In this document: piece by piece, positions 9,510 to 18,920 of the stretch
Numbering within the stretch: the stretch's first letter is position 1
Layout of the letters: each line of letters starts with the position of its first letter
Assembly: GCA_902627805.1 (NCBI GenBank)
Contig: CACOKN010000001.1
Coordinates: 124,001 to 188,000 of the forward strand
Direction: 5' to 3'
DNA length: 64,000 nucleotides
Origin: an uncultured Pelagibacteraceae bacterium
GTDB taxonomy: Bacteria > Pseudomonadota > Alphaproteobacteria > Pelagibacterales > Pelagibacteraceae
Made by a program: the position numbers and the translations under genes
Notes under the pieces: model-generated
What the model was told of the DNA's origin: nothing
The model's database searches: none
Seen by the model: the letters and a program-made list of their open reading frames with translations, nothing else

Positions 9510-11849
9510 ATGGCGCTTACAACCTTAGATATAAAAGAACCAGGACTTAATGTGTTACCACCTGGAGTTGAAAGACATGTAATTGTTGCTGGTGGTTTAA
9601 CTGGTGTGCAAATTTTTCCAGATGATGAAATTGAAATAATTAATGATGAGGGAAACCAAGTTTGCGAAATAACATGTTTTAATAAAGACGGAAAATATGA
9701 TTTAGGAATTTTAAACTTAAAAGAAAATGCTAAAGGTAATTTTATTAAAAAAATATTAAACAATAATGATGAAAGTTCATTAATTACAAACTACCAACTT
9801 AAAAAAAGAAACTTAAATGTTACTACATCAAAATCATCTATAGTTTTTGATGAAGATACCCCTTCAGGAGAAAAGCTAAAATTAAAGTCAAAAGATAAGT
9901 GCTATGTAATATTTTCGGCACCAAATAATGAAATGTTGATAAGTGATCAAAATCCATCCGGAGATTTAACTTTGTTTATCAAAAGAGCTAAAATAAAGAA
10001 TGACAAGGAATTAACAATAATTCCTGACCCAATGTATGAGCCAAATTATGAAAAAAATATCGACAGACAAACATCCGTTTCATACCAAGTAAAAGAAGGA
10101 GACTATATTCAGATCATAAGTCCAGCGGGAAGACAATGTTCTGATTTTGTCGCTTTCGACACAAGAAAACTTGATAAAGATATTGAAAAAGGCCTTGATT
10201 GGCAAACAACAAGAACTTTTATGGGAAATACTTTTCCTGGTCCGGGACTCTTTTCCAAATTTTACGATACTGATCATGAGCCTCTAGTTGAGGTAATTAG
10301 GGACACAGTTGGAAAGCACGATACTTTTAATTTAGCATGTACTTCGAAATATTATGAGGATATGGGATATTTTGGTCATCCAAATTGTTCGGATAACTTA
10401 ACAAAATCAATGGATAAATATGGAGTAAAAAAACAAAAAGGGTGGCATGCCATTAACTTATTTTTCAACACTTCTGCAACTGGCCTTAACTCAGTAATTT
10501 CTGATGAGTCCTATGCTAGACCAGGCGATTATGTAATGTTTCGAGCACTTAAAGATCTTACTATAGGCACTACTGCGTGTCCTAGTGATATAGATCCATG
10601 TAATTCATGGAATCCAACTGACATTTTTGTTAGAACCTATGACAAAAAAAAAGAATTTTCAAAATCATTTGCTTTTAGAATGAAAACAGATTCCGAAAAA
10701 AAACTTACTAGAAATTCTGGTTTTTATGAGAGAACATCGAAATTAACTAGAAATTTTATTGATGCTAGGGGTTTTTGGCTTCCAAATGATTACACAAAAC
10801 ACGGTGTCGTAGAAGAATATAATGCATGTAGAGAAAAAGCTGTCCTTATAGATCTGTCATCTTTGAGAAAATTTGAAATAATTGGACCTGATGCTGAGGA
10901 ATTAATGAATTACACATTAACAAGAAACATTAAAAAATTATCTGTGGGTCAAGTTGTTTATTCAGCAATGTGTTATGACAATGGTATGATGTTTGATGAT
11001 GGAACTTTATTTAGATTGAGTGAAACTGGTTTTAGGTGGATTTGTGGTGATGAATATGCAGGTGAATGGTTAAAAGAAATTGCAAAAAAGAAAAATTTTA
11101 AAGTTAATGTTAAAAATTCCACAGATCAAATAAGTAACGTTTCTATCCAAGGTCCAAAAAGCAGAGATATACTTAAAAAATTAATCTTTACTCCGCCTAC
11201 CCAACCTACAATCGATGAACTAGAATGGTTTAGATTTACTATTTGCCGTATTGAGGATCTTCAAGGAATTCCTTTAATAGTCTCAAGAACAGGTTATACA
11301 GGTGAATTGGGTTATGAAGTATGGTGTCATCCCAAAGACGCACCGGAAGTTTGGGATAAGTTAATGGAGGCTGGAAAAAATGATGGTTTAATCCCAGCTG
11401 GATTTGCGGCTTTAGATAAACTGAGAATTGAGGCAGGATTAATTCTTTTTGGCAATGAATTTGATGGTCAACAAGATCCTTATGAGGCAGGAGTTGGTTT
11501 TACTGTGCCTCTTAAAACTAAGGAAGAAGATTTCATAGGAAAAAATATACTAATTGATAGAAAAGCAAATCCGCAAAAAAAATTAGTTGGTTTAGAGCTT
11601 ATAGGCAAGGAACCTGCTGGACATGGTGATTGTGTTCATATTGGAAGATCTCAAGTTGGTGTAATTACAAGCGGGTGTTTGAGCACAACTTTAAATAAAA
11701 ATATTGCATTATGTAGAATTGATAACAAATACTCTGAAATTGGAACAGAAGTTGAAGTTGGAAAAATTGATGGTCATCAAAAAAGAATTTCAGCAAAGAT
11801 AGTAACTTTCCCACATTTCGATCCTAAGAAAAATAGAGTAAGAGCGTAA
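9510..11849 (+). CDS. tdm: DUF1989-GcvT fusion protein, probable trimethylamine-N-oxide demethylase
   Basis: 779 aa; N-terminal DUF1989 with Cys motifs (GRQCSDF, GTTACPSDIDPCN), C-terminal aminomethyltransferase/THF-binding domain (SRTGYTGELGYEVW, GFAALDKLRIEAG). This architecture matches characterised Tdm; next to Tmm and TmoXVW genes. Confidence 0.85.
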   Translation: MALTTLDIKEPGLNVLPPGVERHVIVAGGLTGVQIFPDDEIEIINDEGNQVCEITCFNKDGKYDLGILNLKENAKGNFIKKILNNNDESSLITNYQLKKRNLNVTTSKSSIVFDEDTPSGEKLKLKSKDKCYVIFSAPNNEMLISDQNPSGDLTLFIKRAKIKNDKELTIIPDPMYEPNYEKNIDRQTSVSYQVKEGDYIQIISPAGRQCSDFVAFDTRKLDKDIEKGLDWQTTRTFMGNTFPGPGLFSKFYDTDHEPLVEVIRDTVGKHDTFNLACTSKYYEDMGYFGHPNCSDNLTKSMDKYGVKKQKGWHAINLFFNTSATGLNSVISDESYARPGDYVMFRALKDLTIGTTACPSDIDPCNSWNPTDIFVRTYDKKKEFSKSFAFRMKTDSEKKLTRNSGFYERTSKLTRNFIDARGFWLPNDYTKHGVVEEYNACREKAVLIDLSSLRKFEIIGPDAEELMNYTLTRNIKKLSVGQVVYSAMCYDNGMMFDDGTLFRLSETGFRWICGDEYAGEWLKEIAKKKNFKVNVKNSTDQISNVSIQGPKSRDILKKLIFTPPTQPTIDELEWFRFTICRIEDLQGIPLIVSRTGYTGELGYEVWCHPKDAPEVWDKLMEAGKNDGLIPAGFAALDKLRIEAGLILFGNEFDGQQDPYEAGVGFTVPLKTKEEDFIGKNILIDRKANPQKKLVGLELIGKEPAGHGDCVHIGRSQVGVITSGCLSTTLNKNIALCRIDNKYSEIGTEVEVGKIDGHQKRISAKIVTFPHFDPKKNRVRA

Positions 11850-12199
11850 TGGCAAAAACTACCAAAGATTTGCTAGAATTCTGGGAAGACCAAGTAAAAC
11901 TATCTCATACTTCTAGCAATTATTTTTTTAGAAAATCTCCTTCACATTACCATATGATGTTATTAGTTATGAACGCTTTTAAAAATAGCGAGCATTTAAC
12001 TGTTGAAGAATTAAAAACTAGATTATTTAAAACATCTAGACCAAAGTCAGCTTTAATGATCAATGAAGCTTGTGAAAAAGGATTTTTTTTTTTAGAAAAA
12101 GCACCTAATGATCAAAGAAAAAAATTTATTAAACCAAGCAAATCATTCATTGCAGAATTTAATGAATACTTGGAGACATTAAAAAATTTAAGTTTCTAA
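11849..12199 (+). CDS. Small protein, possible MarR-like winged-helix regulator
   Basis: 116 aa; start overlaps the tdm stop (TAATG); HTH-like region TVEELKTRLFKTSRPKSALMINEACEKGFFF followed by a wing-like DQRKKFIKPS. Confidence 0.6.
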   Translation: MAKTTKDLLEFWEDQVKLSHTSSNYFFRKSPSHYHMMLLVMNAFKNSEHLTVEELKTRLFKTSRPKSALMINEACEKGFFFLEKAPNDQRKKFIKPSKSFIAEFNEYLETLKNLSF

Positions 12200-12289
12200 G
12201 GAAAAATCATTTAATATATTTAATACTTATATTTTTTATATATATAAAAAATTATATATTTAAGTCGCACGAAAAATAAAGATTAGAAT

Positions 12290-13615
12290 ATGTCATTACC
12301 GACAAAAGCAAAAGTAGTAATAATCGGTGGAGGTATTCACGGATTGAGTACTGCTTGGAAACTTTCAGAAACTTATAAAAATCCTGGTGATATTGTAGTT
12401 TTAGAAAAAAAGGACACTGCTGCTGGTGCAAGTGGAATAGCTTGCGGAGTAGTTCGTAATAATTATTTTCAACCCGCAATGAGAGAATTGATGGCTCACT
12501 CAGTTTCAGTATGGGAGAGTGATCCTAAAGCATTTAAATATAATCCAGTTGGTTATTTGCAAATATCACCTGAAGTTATGCACGAGGATGTTGCAAGTAT
12601 TTATGAGCAACAAAAAGCTATCGGTTATGAGTCTGAATTCATAGAAGGTGAAAAAGATTGCATGAGTTACATGAGGGGTATATTTGATGATTGGCAAGCG
12701 CAAGGAATTACGTCTATCCTGCATGAAAAAAAAGGTGGTTATGCTTTCAACAAAGACTCAATTAAAGCTTTAGAAAATAAGGCAAACTCAAACGGAGTAA
12801 ATGTTCATAAAGGGGTTAAGGTGACTGGATTTAAAAGAGGAAGTAATAGTAAAGCAGTGACTGGTGTTGAAACAGATAAAGGTACAATCGATTGTGAGCA
12901 AGTGGTCATTGGAGCAGGTCCATGGGCAAGAGACTTCTGGAACATGCTTGAACTTCCAAAGACTGCAAACATTAAAGGTAAAGATGGTAAAATGCATGTA
13001 ACAGATATGTGGACATATTGGTTTTTACAAGAAGGTGTAATTGGAGTTGAGCCAGATTTTTTGAAAACTAATGATGGCAAACAACCCCCTGTGGTTCATG
13101 TCGACTCTACTGCGCCATTGTATTCAGACAAAACAAAAAAATTAATTACAGATAAAATTTGGGGAATTTATTATAAACCAGATATTGAAGGGTTGGGGGT
13201 ACAAGGAGGAACATCCCCTTATATTGTTAAAAAACATTTTGATGATGTAAATGTTGATCCTTATGGATTGGATTCTCCAGAGTATCAAACTACAGACGCT
13301 TTTAGCGAAATGTGGTGTTCAGCATTAGCACATTGTCAAAAAAGATTTGAGGGGAAATCAGATTTATATAGGAAAGGTCCATCAGGTGGTCTTGGATGTA
13401 TGACACCAGACTCCTTTCCAATTTTCGATAGATTTTTAGAAAATGTTTATATGATCGCAGATGCCAACCATGGTTATAAAATGATTGGAGTTGGTGAGTT
13501 AGTTGCTAAAGAAATTTTAGGACAAGAAAGTGACTTGTTGAAACCTTTTAGATTCAACCGATACGAGAAGGGTGAACTTCACCCTACTTCGAACAGTCCG
13601 TTTCCTTGGAGTTAG
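12290..13615 (+). CDS. FAD-dependent oxidoreductase, sarcosine oxidase beta/MgdA-like
   Basis: 441 aa; GGGIHGLSTAW dinucleotide motif, AAGASGIACGVVRNNYF, C-terminal ADANHGYKMIGVGELVAKEI. Confidence 0.78.
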   Translation: MSLPTKAKVVIIGGGIHGLSTAWKLSETYKNPGDIVVLEKKDTAAGASGIACGVVRNNYFQPAMRELMAHSVSVWESDPKAFKYNPVGYLQISPEVMHEDVASIYEQQKAIGYESEFIEGEKDCMSYMRGIFDDWQAQGITSILHEKKGGYAFNKDSIKALENKANSNGVNVHKGVKVTGFKRGSNSKAVTGVETDKGTIDCEQVVIGAGPWARDFWNMLELPKTANIKGKDGKMHVTDMWTYWFLQEGVIGVEPDFLKTNDGKQPPVVHVDSTAPLYSDKTKKLITDKIWGIYYKPDIEGLGVQGGTSPYIVKKHFDDVNVDPYGLDSPEYQTTDAFSEMWCSALAHCQKRFEGKSDLYRKGPSGGLGCMTPDSFPIFDRFLENVYMIADANHGYKMIGVGELVAKEILGQESDLLKPFRFNRYEKGELHPTSNSPFPWS

Positions 13616-13680
13616 TTATCTAAGTAGACAGACGATTTGTTTTCAGTTACCTTTTTGACTTAAACATTTAAAGGGGAAAC

Positions 13681-15150
13681 ATGACAGATTTAGAAAAACA
13701 CGTAAACAGACCAGGTAGAGATAAACAAGTCAAAAAAGTAAGAGAAAAAATTAACGAATTAGGAATAACCTATATTTATTATCAATTTATTTCTGTAACA
13801 GGAAGAGTGGTTGGAAAAGGAATACCTGCTGATCATTGGGAAAGAACGGCCGAAAAAGGTTTCCAATTAGTTTATGGAGCAACTGCAAACTTATTTTTAG
13901 ATAGACACAATAATTATATTGGTTATGGACCAGAGGCAATGGAATTAGTTGGAATTCCTGATCCTGAAACTTTTTGCCAGTTACCATGGGATAAAAGAGT
14001 AGGAAGAGTTTTTGTTACTTGTTTTAGAAACAGAGAAGAGAGAAATAATCCTGGAGGTCATTTAACTTCTGATTGCAGAGGAAATTTAAGAATTTTCATG
14101 GATGAATTCCAAAAGAAACATGGTTTAGAACTAAGAGTAGGAACTGAGCCTGAAATGATGTGGCTAACTAAAAATGAAGACGGAACTCCAACTGGAAAAG
14201 GGTTTTCAAAACCATTTTGTTATCATATAGACCAATTTGAATCATTAAGACCTGTATTTATGAAAGTAATTGAGTATGCAAAAGCAATGGGTCTAGACAT
14301 GATTCAAGGAGATCATGAAGATGCACCCGGTCAATTAGAATTGAACTGGACATATGACAACGTCCTAAGAAATGCAGATAGATTATCAACTTATAGACAA
14401 ATATGCGCTCAAGTTGCAAGAGAACATAATCTAATTGCGTGTTTTATGACTAAACCATTTATGGGAGTTTCGGCAAGTGGGTGTCATACTAATATGTCTT
14501 TATGGAAAGGTGGAAAAGTTAAAACAAATAAACTTGGGCATAAATCTTTGCCAGGTGTAGAGGAGGTTTTTGGTTATGTTGAAGGAGGAACAAACACTTT
14601 TATGCCGGACACTAAAGATATGCAATTACCCGGAAAAATTGGATTACAATCAATAGCGGGTATTATGGAGCATTTGCCAGCATTAACAGCTTTAGGATCT
14701 TCAACTGTAAACTCATATAGAAGATTATGGGATCAAGGTTTTTGGGCACCCGTTTATGCTGACTGGGGTTATCAAAATAGAACTTGTGGATTAAGAGTAT
14801 CGGCGCCAGGTAGATTTGAATACAGATCAGTAGACTCAATGCATAATCCATATTTACTAGGTGCAGCTTTACTAAAAGCTTGTGATCATGGAATTACCAA
14901 AAAACTCAAACCAGCTGATCCAGAGTCTAGAAATATTTATGAGGCTCAAAAAGCCGGGAAGGATGTAAAAAAACTTCCATTAAGTTTGGGTGAAGCGTTA
15001 GAAAGATTATCAGAAGATGAGGTTATCAAATCTGCGATGCCTGATGAGATGTATAAAGTTTTCCATTGGTATAAAAATGATGAATGGGAAAGATTTTTAG
15101 GAGCAACAACTCAATGGGATTTAGATACCTATTTAGATTGCTTACCTTAA
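13681..15150 (+). CDS. Glutamine synthetase-family protein (gamma-glutamylmethylamide synthetase-like, copy A)
   Basis: 489 aa; GTEPEMMWL, GDHEDAPGQLELNW, ASGCHTNMSLW, GRFEYRSVDSMHNPYLLGAALL. Confidence 0.78.
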   Translation: MTDLEKHVNRPGRDKQVKKVREKINELGITYIYYQFISVTGRVVGKGIPADHWERTAEKGFQLVYGATANLFLDRHNNYIGYGPEAMELVGIPDPETFCQLPWDKRVGRVFVTCFRNREERNNPGGHLTSDCRGNLRIFMDEFQKKHGLELRVGTEPEMMWLTKNEDGTPTGKGFSKPFCYHIDQFESLRPVFMKVIEYAKAMGLDMIQGDHEDAPGQLELNWTYDNVLRNADRLSTYRQICAQVAREHNLIACFMTKPFMGVSASGCHTNMSLWKGGKVKTNKLGHKSLPGVEEVFGYVEGGTNTFMPDTKDMQLPGKIGLQSIAGIMEHLPALTALGSSTVNSYRRLWDQGFWAPVYADWGYQNRTCGLRVSAPGRFEYRSVDSMHNPYLLGAALLKACDHGITKKLKPADPESRNIYEAQKAGKDVKKLPLSLGEALERLSEDEVIKSAMPDEMYKVFHWYKNDEWERFLGATTQWDLDTYLDCLP

Positions 15151-15174
15151 AATAAAAATATAAAGAAAGAAAAT

Positions 15175-16119
15175 ATGTGCGGAATAGCAGGATTAATACA
15201 TAGAAACAAATCTTCAAATGTAGGCTTTGAGTTGCAAGGAATGTTGCAAGCCTTGAAACATAGAGGAGAAGATTCTACAGGTTACGCTCTTTACGGGGAC
15301 ACGGATGGAAAAAATTTTATTGCAAGGATTAAGATAGGTGAAAATGTTGGTGAGGGAAGTTCATCAGTGGCTGAGGATGTTTCTGTATATGACCAAAGAA
15401 AAAAAGAAGTTGACACTTGTATAAATGAATTAGGAGCTAAAATTGTAAAGGAAGAACGTATTCTGCCATATTCACTTAGATATGAGATAGAATATAATAA
15501 AAAAGACTTGTTAGAGTTTTCTCAAAGAATCGAGAGTATTCCAGGAGTAGAGATTTTATCAATGGGTAAATCTCTAGAGGTTATTAAAGATCTAGGAAAC
15601 GCAAAGATGGTTTGTGATAGATATAATTTAGATAAACTTATTGGAACACATGCTATAGGTCATGCCCGAATGGCAACTGAGTCAGGTGTTGATATTAAGT
15701 CTGCCCATCCTTTTTGGGGATATCCTTTCAGTGACGTTTCGGTAGTTCACAATGGACAGCTCACAAATTATTGGAATAATAGGAGAGCTTTAGAGAACAA
15801 GGGAATGAGATTTATGTCAGAATGTGACTCTGAACTCATTGCAGTTTATTTAGCTGAAAAAATGCGAAGTGGAGCAACTTTAGAGGAAGGTATGAAAGAA
15901 TCTCTATCAGGTCTTGATGGGGTTTTTACATACTTTGTAGCAACTAAAAATTCCTTGGGCATGGCTAAAGATACGATGGCAGCAAAACCCCTAGTGCTCT
16001 ACGAGTCAGATGATTTGGTAGCAATGGGTTCTGAAGAGATTGCTATAAGATCTGTTTTACCTCAGGAAATAGATACTTACGATCCTTTTGATGGAGAGGT
16101 GAAAGTATGGCAAATTTAA
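15175..16119 (+). CDS. Class II glutamine amidotransferase domain protein, MgsA/GlxB-like (copy A)
   Basis: 314 aa; N-terminal MCGIAGLIHRN catalytic Cys, GTHAIGHARMATES, VVHNGQLTNY, ECDSELIAVYL. Confidence 0.82.
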   Translation: MCGIAGLIHRNKSSNVGFELQGMLQALKHRGEDSTGYALYGDTDGKNFIARIKIGENVGEGSSSVAEDVSVYDQRKKEVDTCINELGAKIVKEERILPYSLRYEIEYNKKDLLEFSQRIESIPGVEILSMGKSLEVIKDLGNAKMVCDRYNLDKLIGTHAIGHARMATESGVDIKSAHPFWGYPFSDVSVVHNGQLTNYWNNRRALENKGMRFMSECDSELIAVYLAEKMRSGATLEEGMKESLSGLDGVFTYFVATKNSLGMAKDTMAAKPLVLYESDDLVAMGSEEIAIRSVLPQEIDTYDPFDGEVKVWQI

Positions 16120-16961
16120 AGAATGTTACTAAAAAAACTAAAGCCCAAGAAATGGGTATGCATAGTGAAGTTTTAACTGGAAGAACTCAACAAAAATTTT
16201 TCAATCCAGATGAAGCTGAAAACTTTTATTATTTTGGTACTTACGATGTAGATTTTAATAAAAGAACTAATCTGGATGTAAAAGATATGACTGCAGCTGA
16301 AGCAAATAAAAAAATTGATAATTTGATGAGTGAAGGTTACGGAACCATTGTTATAAAGAATCCTCAGGGAAAACATAGCTTAGGGGTAGGAATATTAAAT
16401 AAACTAAATTTGATTTTTGAGGGAAGTTTAGGTTACTTTGGTATCGGTTCTTGTGATGGCCCGGTAGTTAGAATTAACGGAAGAGTTGGTTGGTCTTGTG
16501 CCGAAAATTTAATGGCTGGCAAAGTTGTTATTGAGAAAAATGCTGGATCTTGTTTTGGTGCAGCAATTAGAGGTGGTGATTTAATTTGCAAGGGAAGTGT
16601 TGGAGCAAGAACGGGTATTGATATGAAAGGTGGAACAATCATAATTGGAGGTGATGCGGGAGCATTTACAGGTTTCATGATGCAAAGGGGTAGAATAATA
16701 ATTTTAGGCGATGTAGGAATTAATTTAGGTGATTCTATGTATGACGGAACAATTTTTATTGGTGGCAAAATCGGATCCTATGGTAGTGACGCTGTGCCAT
16801 CAGATTTAACAAAAAGTGACCAGGATTGGCTTAGAAGAAAGTTAAAAGTTGCAGAAATTGGTGAAAATTTCGACGTAAGCAAGATGACAAAAGTAGTCGC
16901 AGGGAAAAAATTATGGAATTATGATAACTTAGAACCTACAGAGAAAAAAGGAGCAATTTAA
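16107..16961 (+). CDS. Glutamate synthase alpha-subunit C-terminal (GXGXG) domain protein, MgsB/GlxC-like (copy A)
   Basis: 284 aa; repeated Gly-rich beta-helix motifs (GYFGIGSCDGPVVRINGRVGWSCAENLMAGKVVIEKNAG, IIIGGDAGAFTGFMMQRGRIIILGDVG). Confidence 0.82.
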   Translation: MANLKNVTKKTKAQEMGMHSEVLTGRTQQKFFNPDEAENFYYFGTYDVDFNKRTNLDVKDMTAAEANKKIDNLMSEGYGTIVIKNPQGKHSLGVGILNKLNLIFEGSLGYFGIGSCDGPVVRINGRVGWSCAENLMAGKVVIEKNAGSCFGAAIRGGDLICKGSVGARTGIDMKGGTIIIGGDAGAFTGFMMQRGRIIILGDVGINLGDSMYDGTIFIGGKIGSYGSDAVPSDLTKSDQDWLRRKLKVAEIGENFDVSKMTKVVAGKKLWNYDNLEPTEKKGAI

Positions 16962-18376
16962 TGGCTAAGAAAAAAAAGAAAAAAAATAACAAAAAATTAA
17001 AAAATAATGTCGGCGGCAAAGCTGATGTACATTTAAATAATAATGGTGGAAGAAATAAGAGTTTGCTTGGCTATAATGCAATTTTTACTCCAGAAGTAAT
17101 AGACGATATTCATATTAAATCACAATTAGGAAGATACAGAATGCGGGGAATGGCGTTAATGAAAAAAATTCCTACATTTGATGATCTTGTTTTCCTTCCT
17201 GGAACTTTAACAAGGTTTGTTATTGAAGGTTATAGAGAAAAATGTGAAACAAAAACTGTAATTGGTCCAAGATGTGAGAACCCAATAGAATTAGATATTC
17301 CTGTTTACATAACAGGTATGAGTTTTGGAGCTTTATCTTATGAAGCAAAAACTGCTTTAGCGCGTGGTGCAACAATGGCTGGTAGTGCTACATGTTCTGG
17401 TGAAGGTGGAATGATACCAGATGAAAGAAGATATTCTGAAAAGTGGTTCTATCAATGTATTCAATCAAGATATGGATTTAACCCACATCATGCACAACTA
17501 GCAGACGGTATAGAAGTTTTTATTGGTCAAGGTCAAAAAGTTGGTATGGGAGGACATTTAATGGGTCAGAAAGTAACTGATCAAGTAGCAGAAATGAGAT
17601 CACTACCTTCAGGGATCGACCAACGATCTCCTGCAAGACATCCTGACTGGTTAGGTCCTGATGACTTAGCTTTAAAAGTAGAAGAATTAAGGCAACTAAC
17701 AAAAAATAAAGTTCCTATTCAATTAAAATTAGGTGCTTCAAAAGTTTATGATGATGTTCGTATGGCTGCAAAATGCGATCCTGACTCTATATATCTAGAT
17801 GGAATGGAAGGATCAACTGGTGCAGGACCTCACATTGCTGCTGCAAATACTGGTATACCAGGAATTGCTGCCATTAGAGAAGCTAGAAGAGCAATTGATG
17901 ATGTGGGGAAGACGGGAAAGGTAACTTTAATTTATGCAGGCGGTGTTAGAGATGGTGCTGATATGGCAAAAGCATTAGCGCTAGGTGCTGATGCAATAGC
18001 AATTGGAACTGGATCTATGATTGCTTTAAATTGCAATAAAGACATTCCAGAAGCTAACTTTGAAAAAGAGATGGGTGTTAAAGCTGGTGAGTGTTATCAT
18101 TGTCATACAGGAAGATGTCCAGTTGGTGTAGCAACTCAAGATCCAAAATTAAGAGCTAGATTAAATCCTGATGATGCTGCGATCAGAGTTTACAATTATT
18201 TGCATTCGATGACACTTGAAGCACAATTGTTAGCTAGAGCTTGTGGAAAAACAAATATACATTCTTTAGAACCTGAGGATTTAGCTGCATTAACATCTGA
18301 AGCTTCAGCGTTAGCTAAGGTTCCTCTTGCTGGAACAAACTATACAGTTGGAGTTGATAATTATCACAAAATATAA
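16961..18376 (+). CDS. Glutamate synthase FMN-binding domain protein, MgsC/GlxD-like (copy A), with Fe-S cysteines
   Basis: 471 aa; GMSFGALSYEAK, MEGSTGAGP, ECYHCHTGRCPVGVATQDP, EPEDLAALTSEAS. Confidence 0.83.
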   Translation: MAKKKKKKNNKKLKNNVGGKADVHLNNNGGRNKSLLGYNAIFTPEVIDDIHIKSQLGRYRMRGMALMKKIPTFDDLVFLPGTLTRFVIEGYREKCETKTVIGPRCENPIELDIPVYITGMSFGALSYEAKTALARGATMAGSATCSGEGGMIPDERRYSEKWFYQCIQSRYGFNPHHAQLADGIEVFIGQGQKVGMGGHLMGQKVTDQVAEMRSLPSGIDQRSPARHPDWLGPDDLALKVEELRQLTKNKVPIQLKLGASKVYDDVRMAAKCDPDSIYLDGMEGSTGAGPHIAAANTGIPGIAAIREARRAIDDVGKTGKVTLIYAGGVRDGADMAKALALGADAIAIGTGSMIALNCNKDIPEANFEKEMGVKAGECYHCHTGRCPVGVATQDPKLRARLNPDDAAIRVYNYLHSMTLEAQLLARACGKTNIHSLEPEDLAALTSEASALAKVPLAGTNYTVGVDNYHKI

Positions 18377-18384
18377 TTTCAATT

Positions 18385-18795
18385 ATGGCTAAAAAAAAAG
18401 GTAAATCATTAACAAAAACCAAAGAGATCAAGGGTCAATTAGGAAAGAAAAAAGAAACAGCCAGAGAAAAAATGATCGGTCAATCAATTGGTTACCGATA
18501 TGACGTAAACCTACTGCCAGATTATAGTAAAATTACTCCGTTTCTTGAAAAGTATATTGAGGCGATGGGTTGGGATGATCTAAATTGGTTAGAAGATGTC
18601 CATATGGGTTACGAAGAGGATAGACCAGCCGTTTTTTGTAGAAATGCTAATGGTTGGGTAACTATTCCAAAATCAATTAAGTTACCAAACAATCAACAAG
18701 ATAGAGATATGATAGCTAGAGAGCTATTGGTCAAATTTCAAATGTCTCCTAAGCATCCTCTTGTTGATTTGAAAAAAGCTTACTTGAAATTTTAG
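18385..18795 (+). CDS. Conserved-looking hypothetical protein in methylamine cluster
   Basis: 136 aa; starts 8 nt after the MgsC-like stop; Lys-rich N-terminus then a compact acidic/aromatic domain. Confidence 0.65.
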   Translation: MAKKKGKSLTKTKEIKGQLGKKKETAREKMIGQSIGYRYDVNLLPDYSKITPFLEKYIEAMGWDDLNWLEDVHMGYEEDRPAVFCRNANGWVTIPKSIKLPNNQQDRDMIARELLVKFQMSPKHPLVDLKKAYLKF

Positions 18796-18920
18796 TACCA
18801 CAATCTTAAGTTGATTTTATTTTCTAGCTATACACTATTGTAAGGTTTTTTAATCATTCTTTTAATTGTCACTTCTTTGAAAATTTTATAGGATTTTTAA
18901 AACTAATATGGAGAGAGGAT

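Noticed and set aside
12181-12290. Possible mobile-element end or integration site in AT-rich gap
   Set aside because: No transposase/integrase, direct repeats or tRNA nearby; only an AT palindrome.
18796-18920. Possible riboswitch upstream of amt
   Set aside because: 125-nt AT-rich gap inspected; no convincing conserved riboswitch motif or stable GC stem identified by eye.
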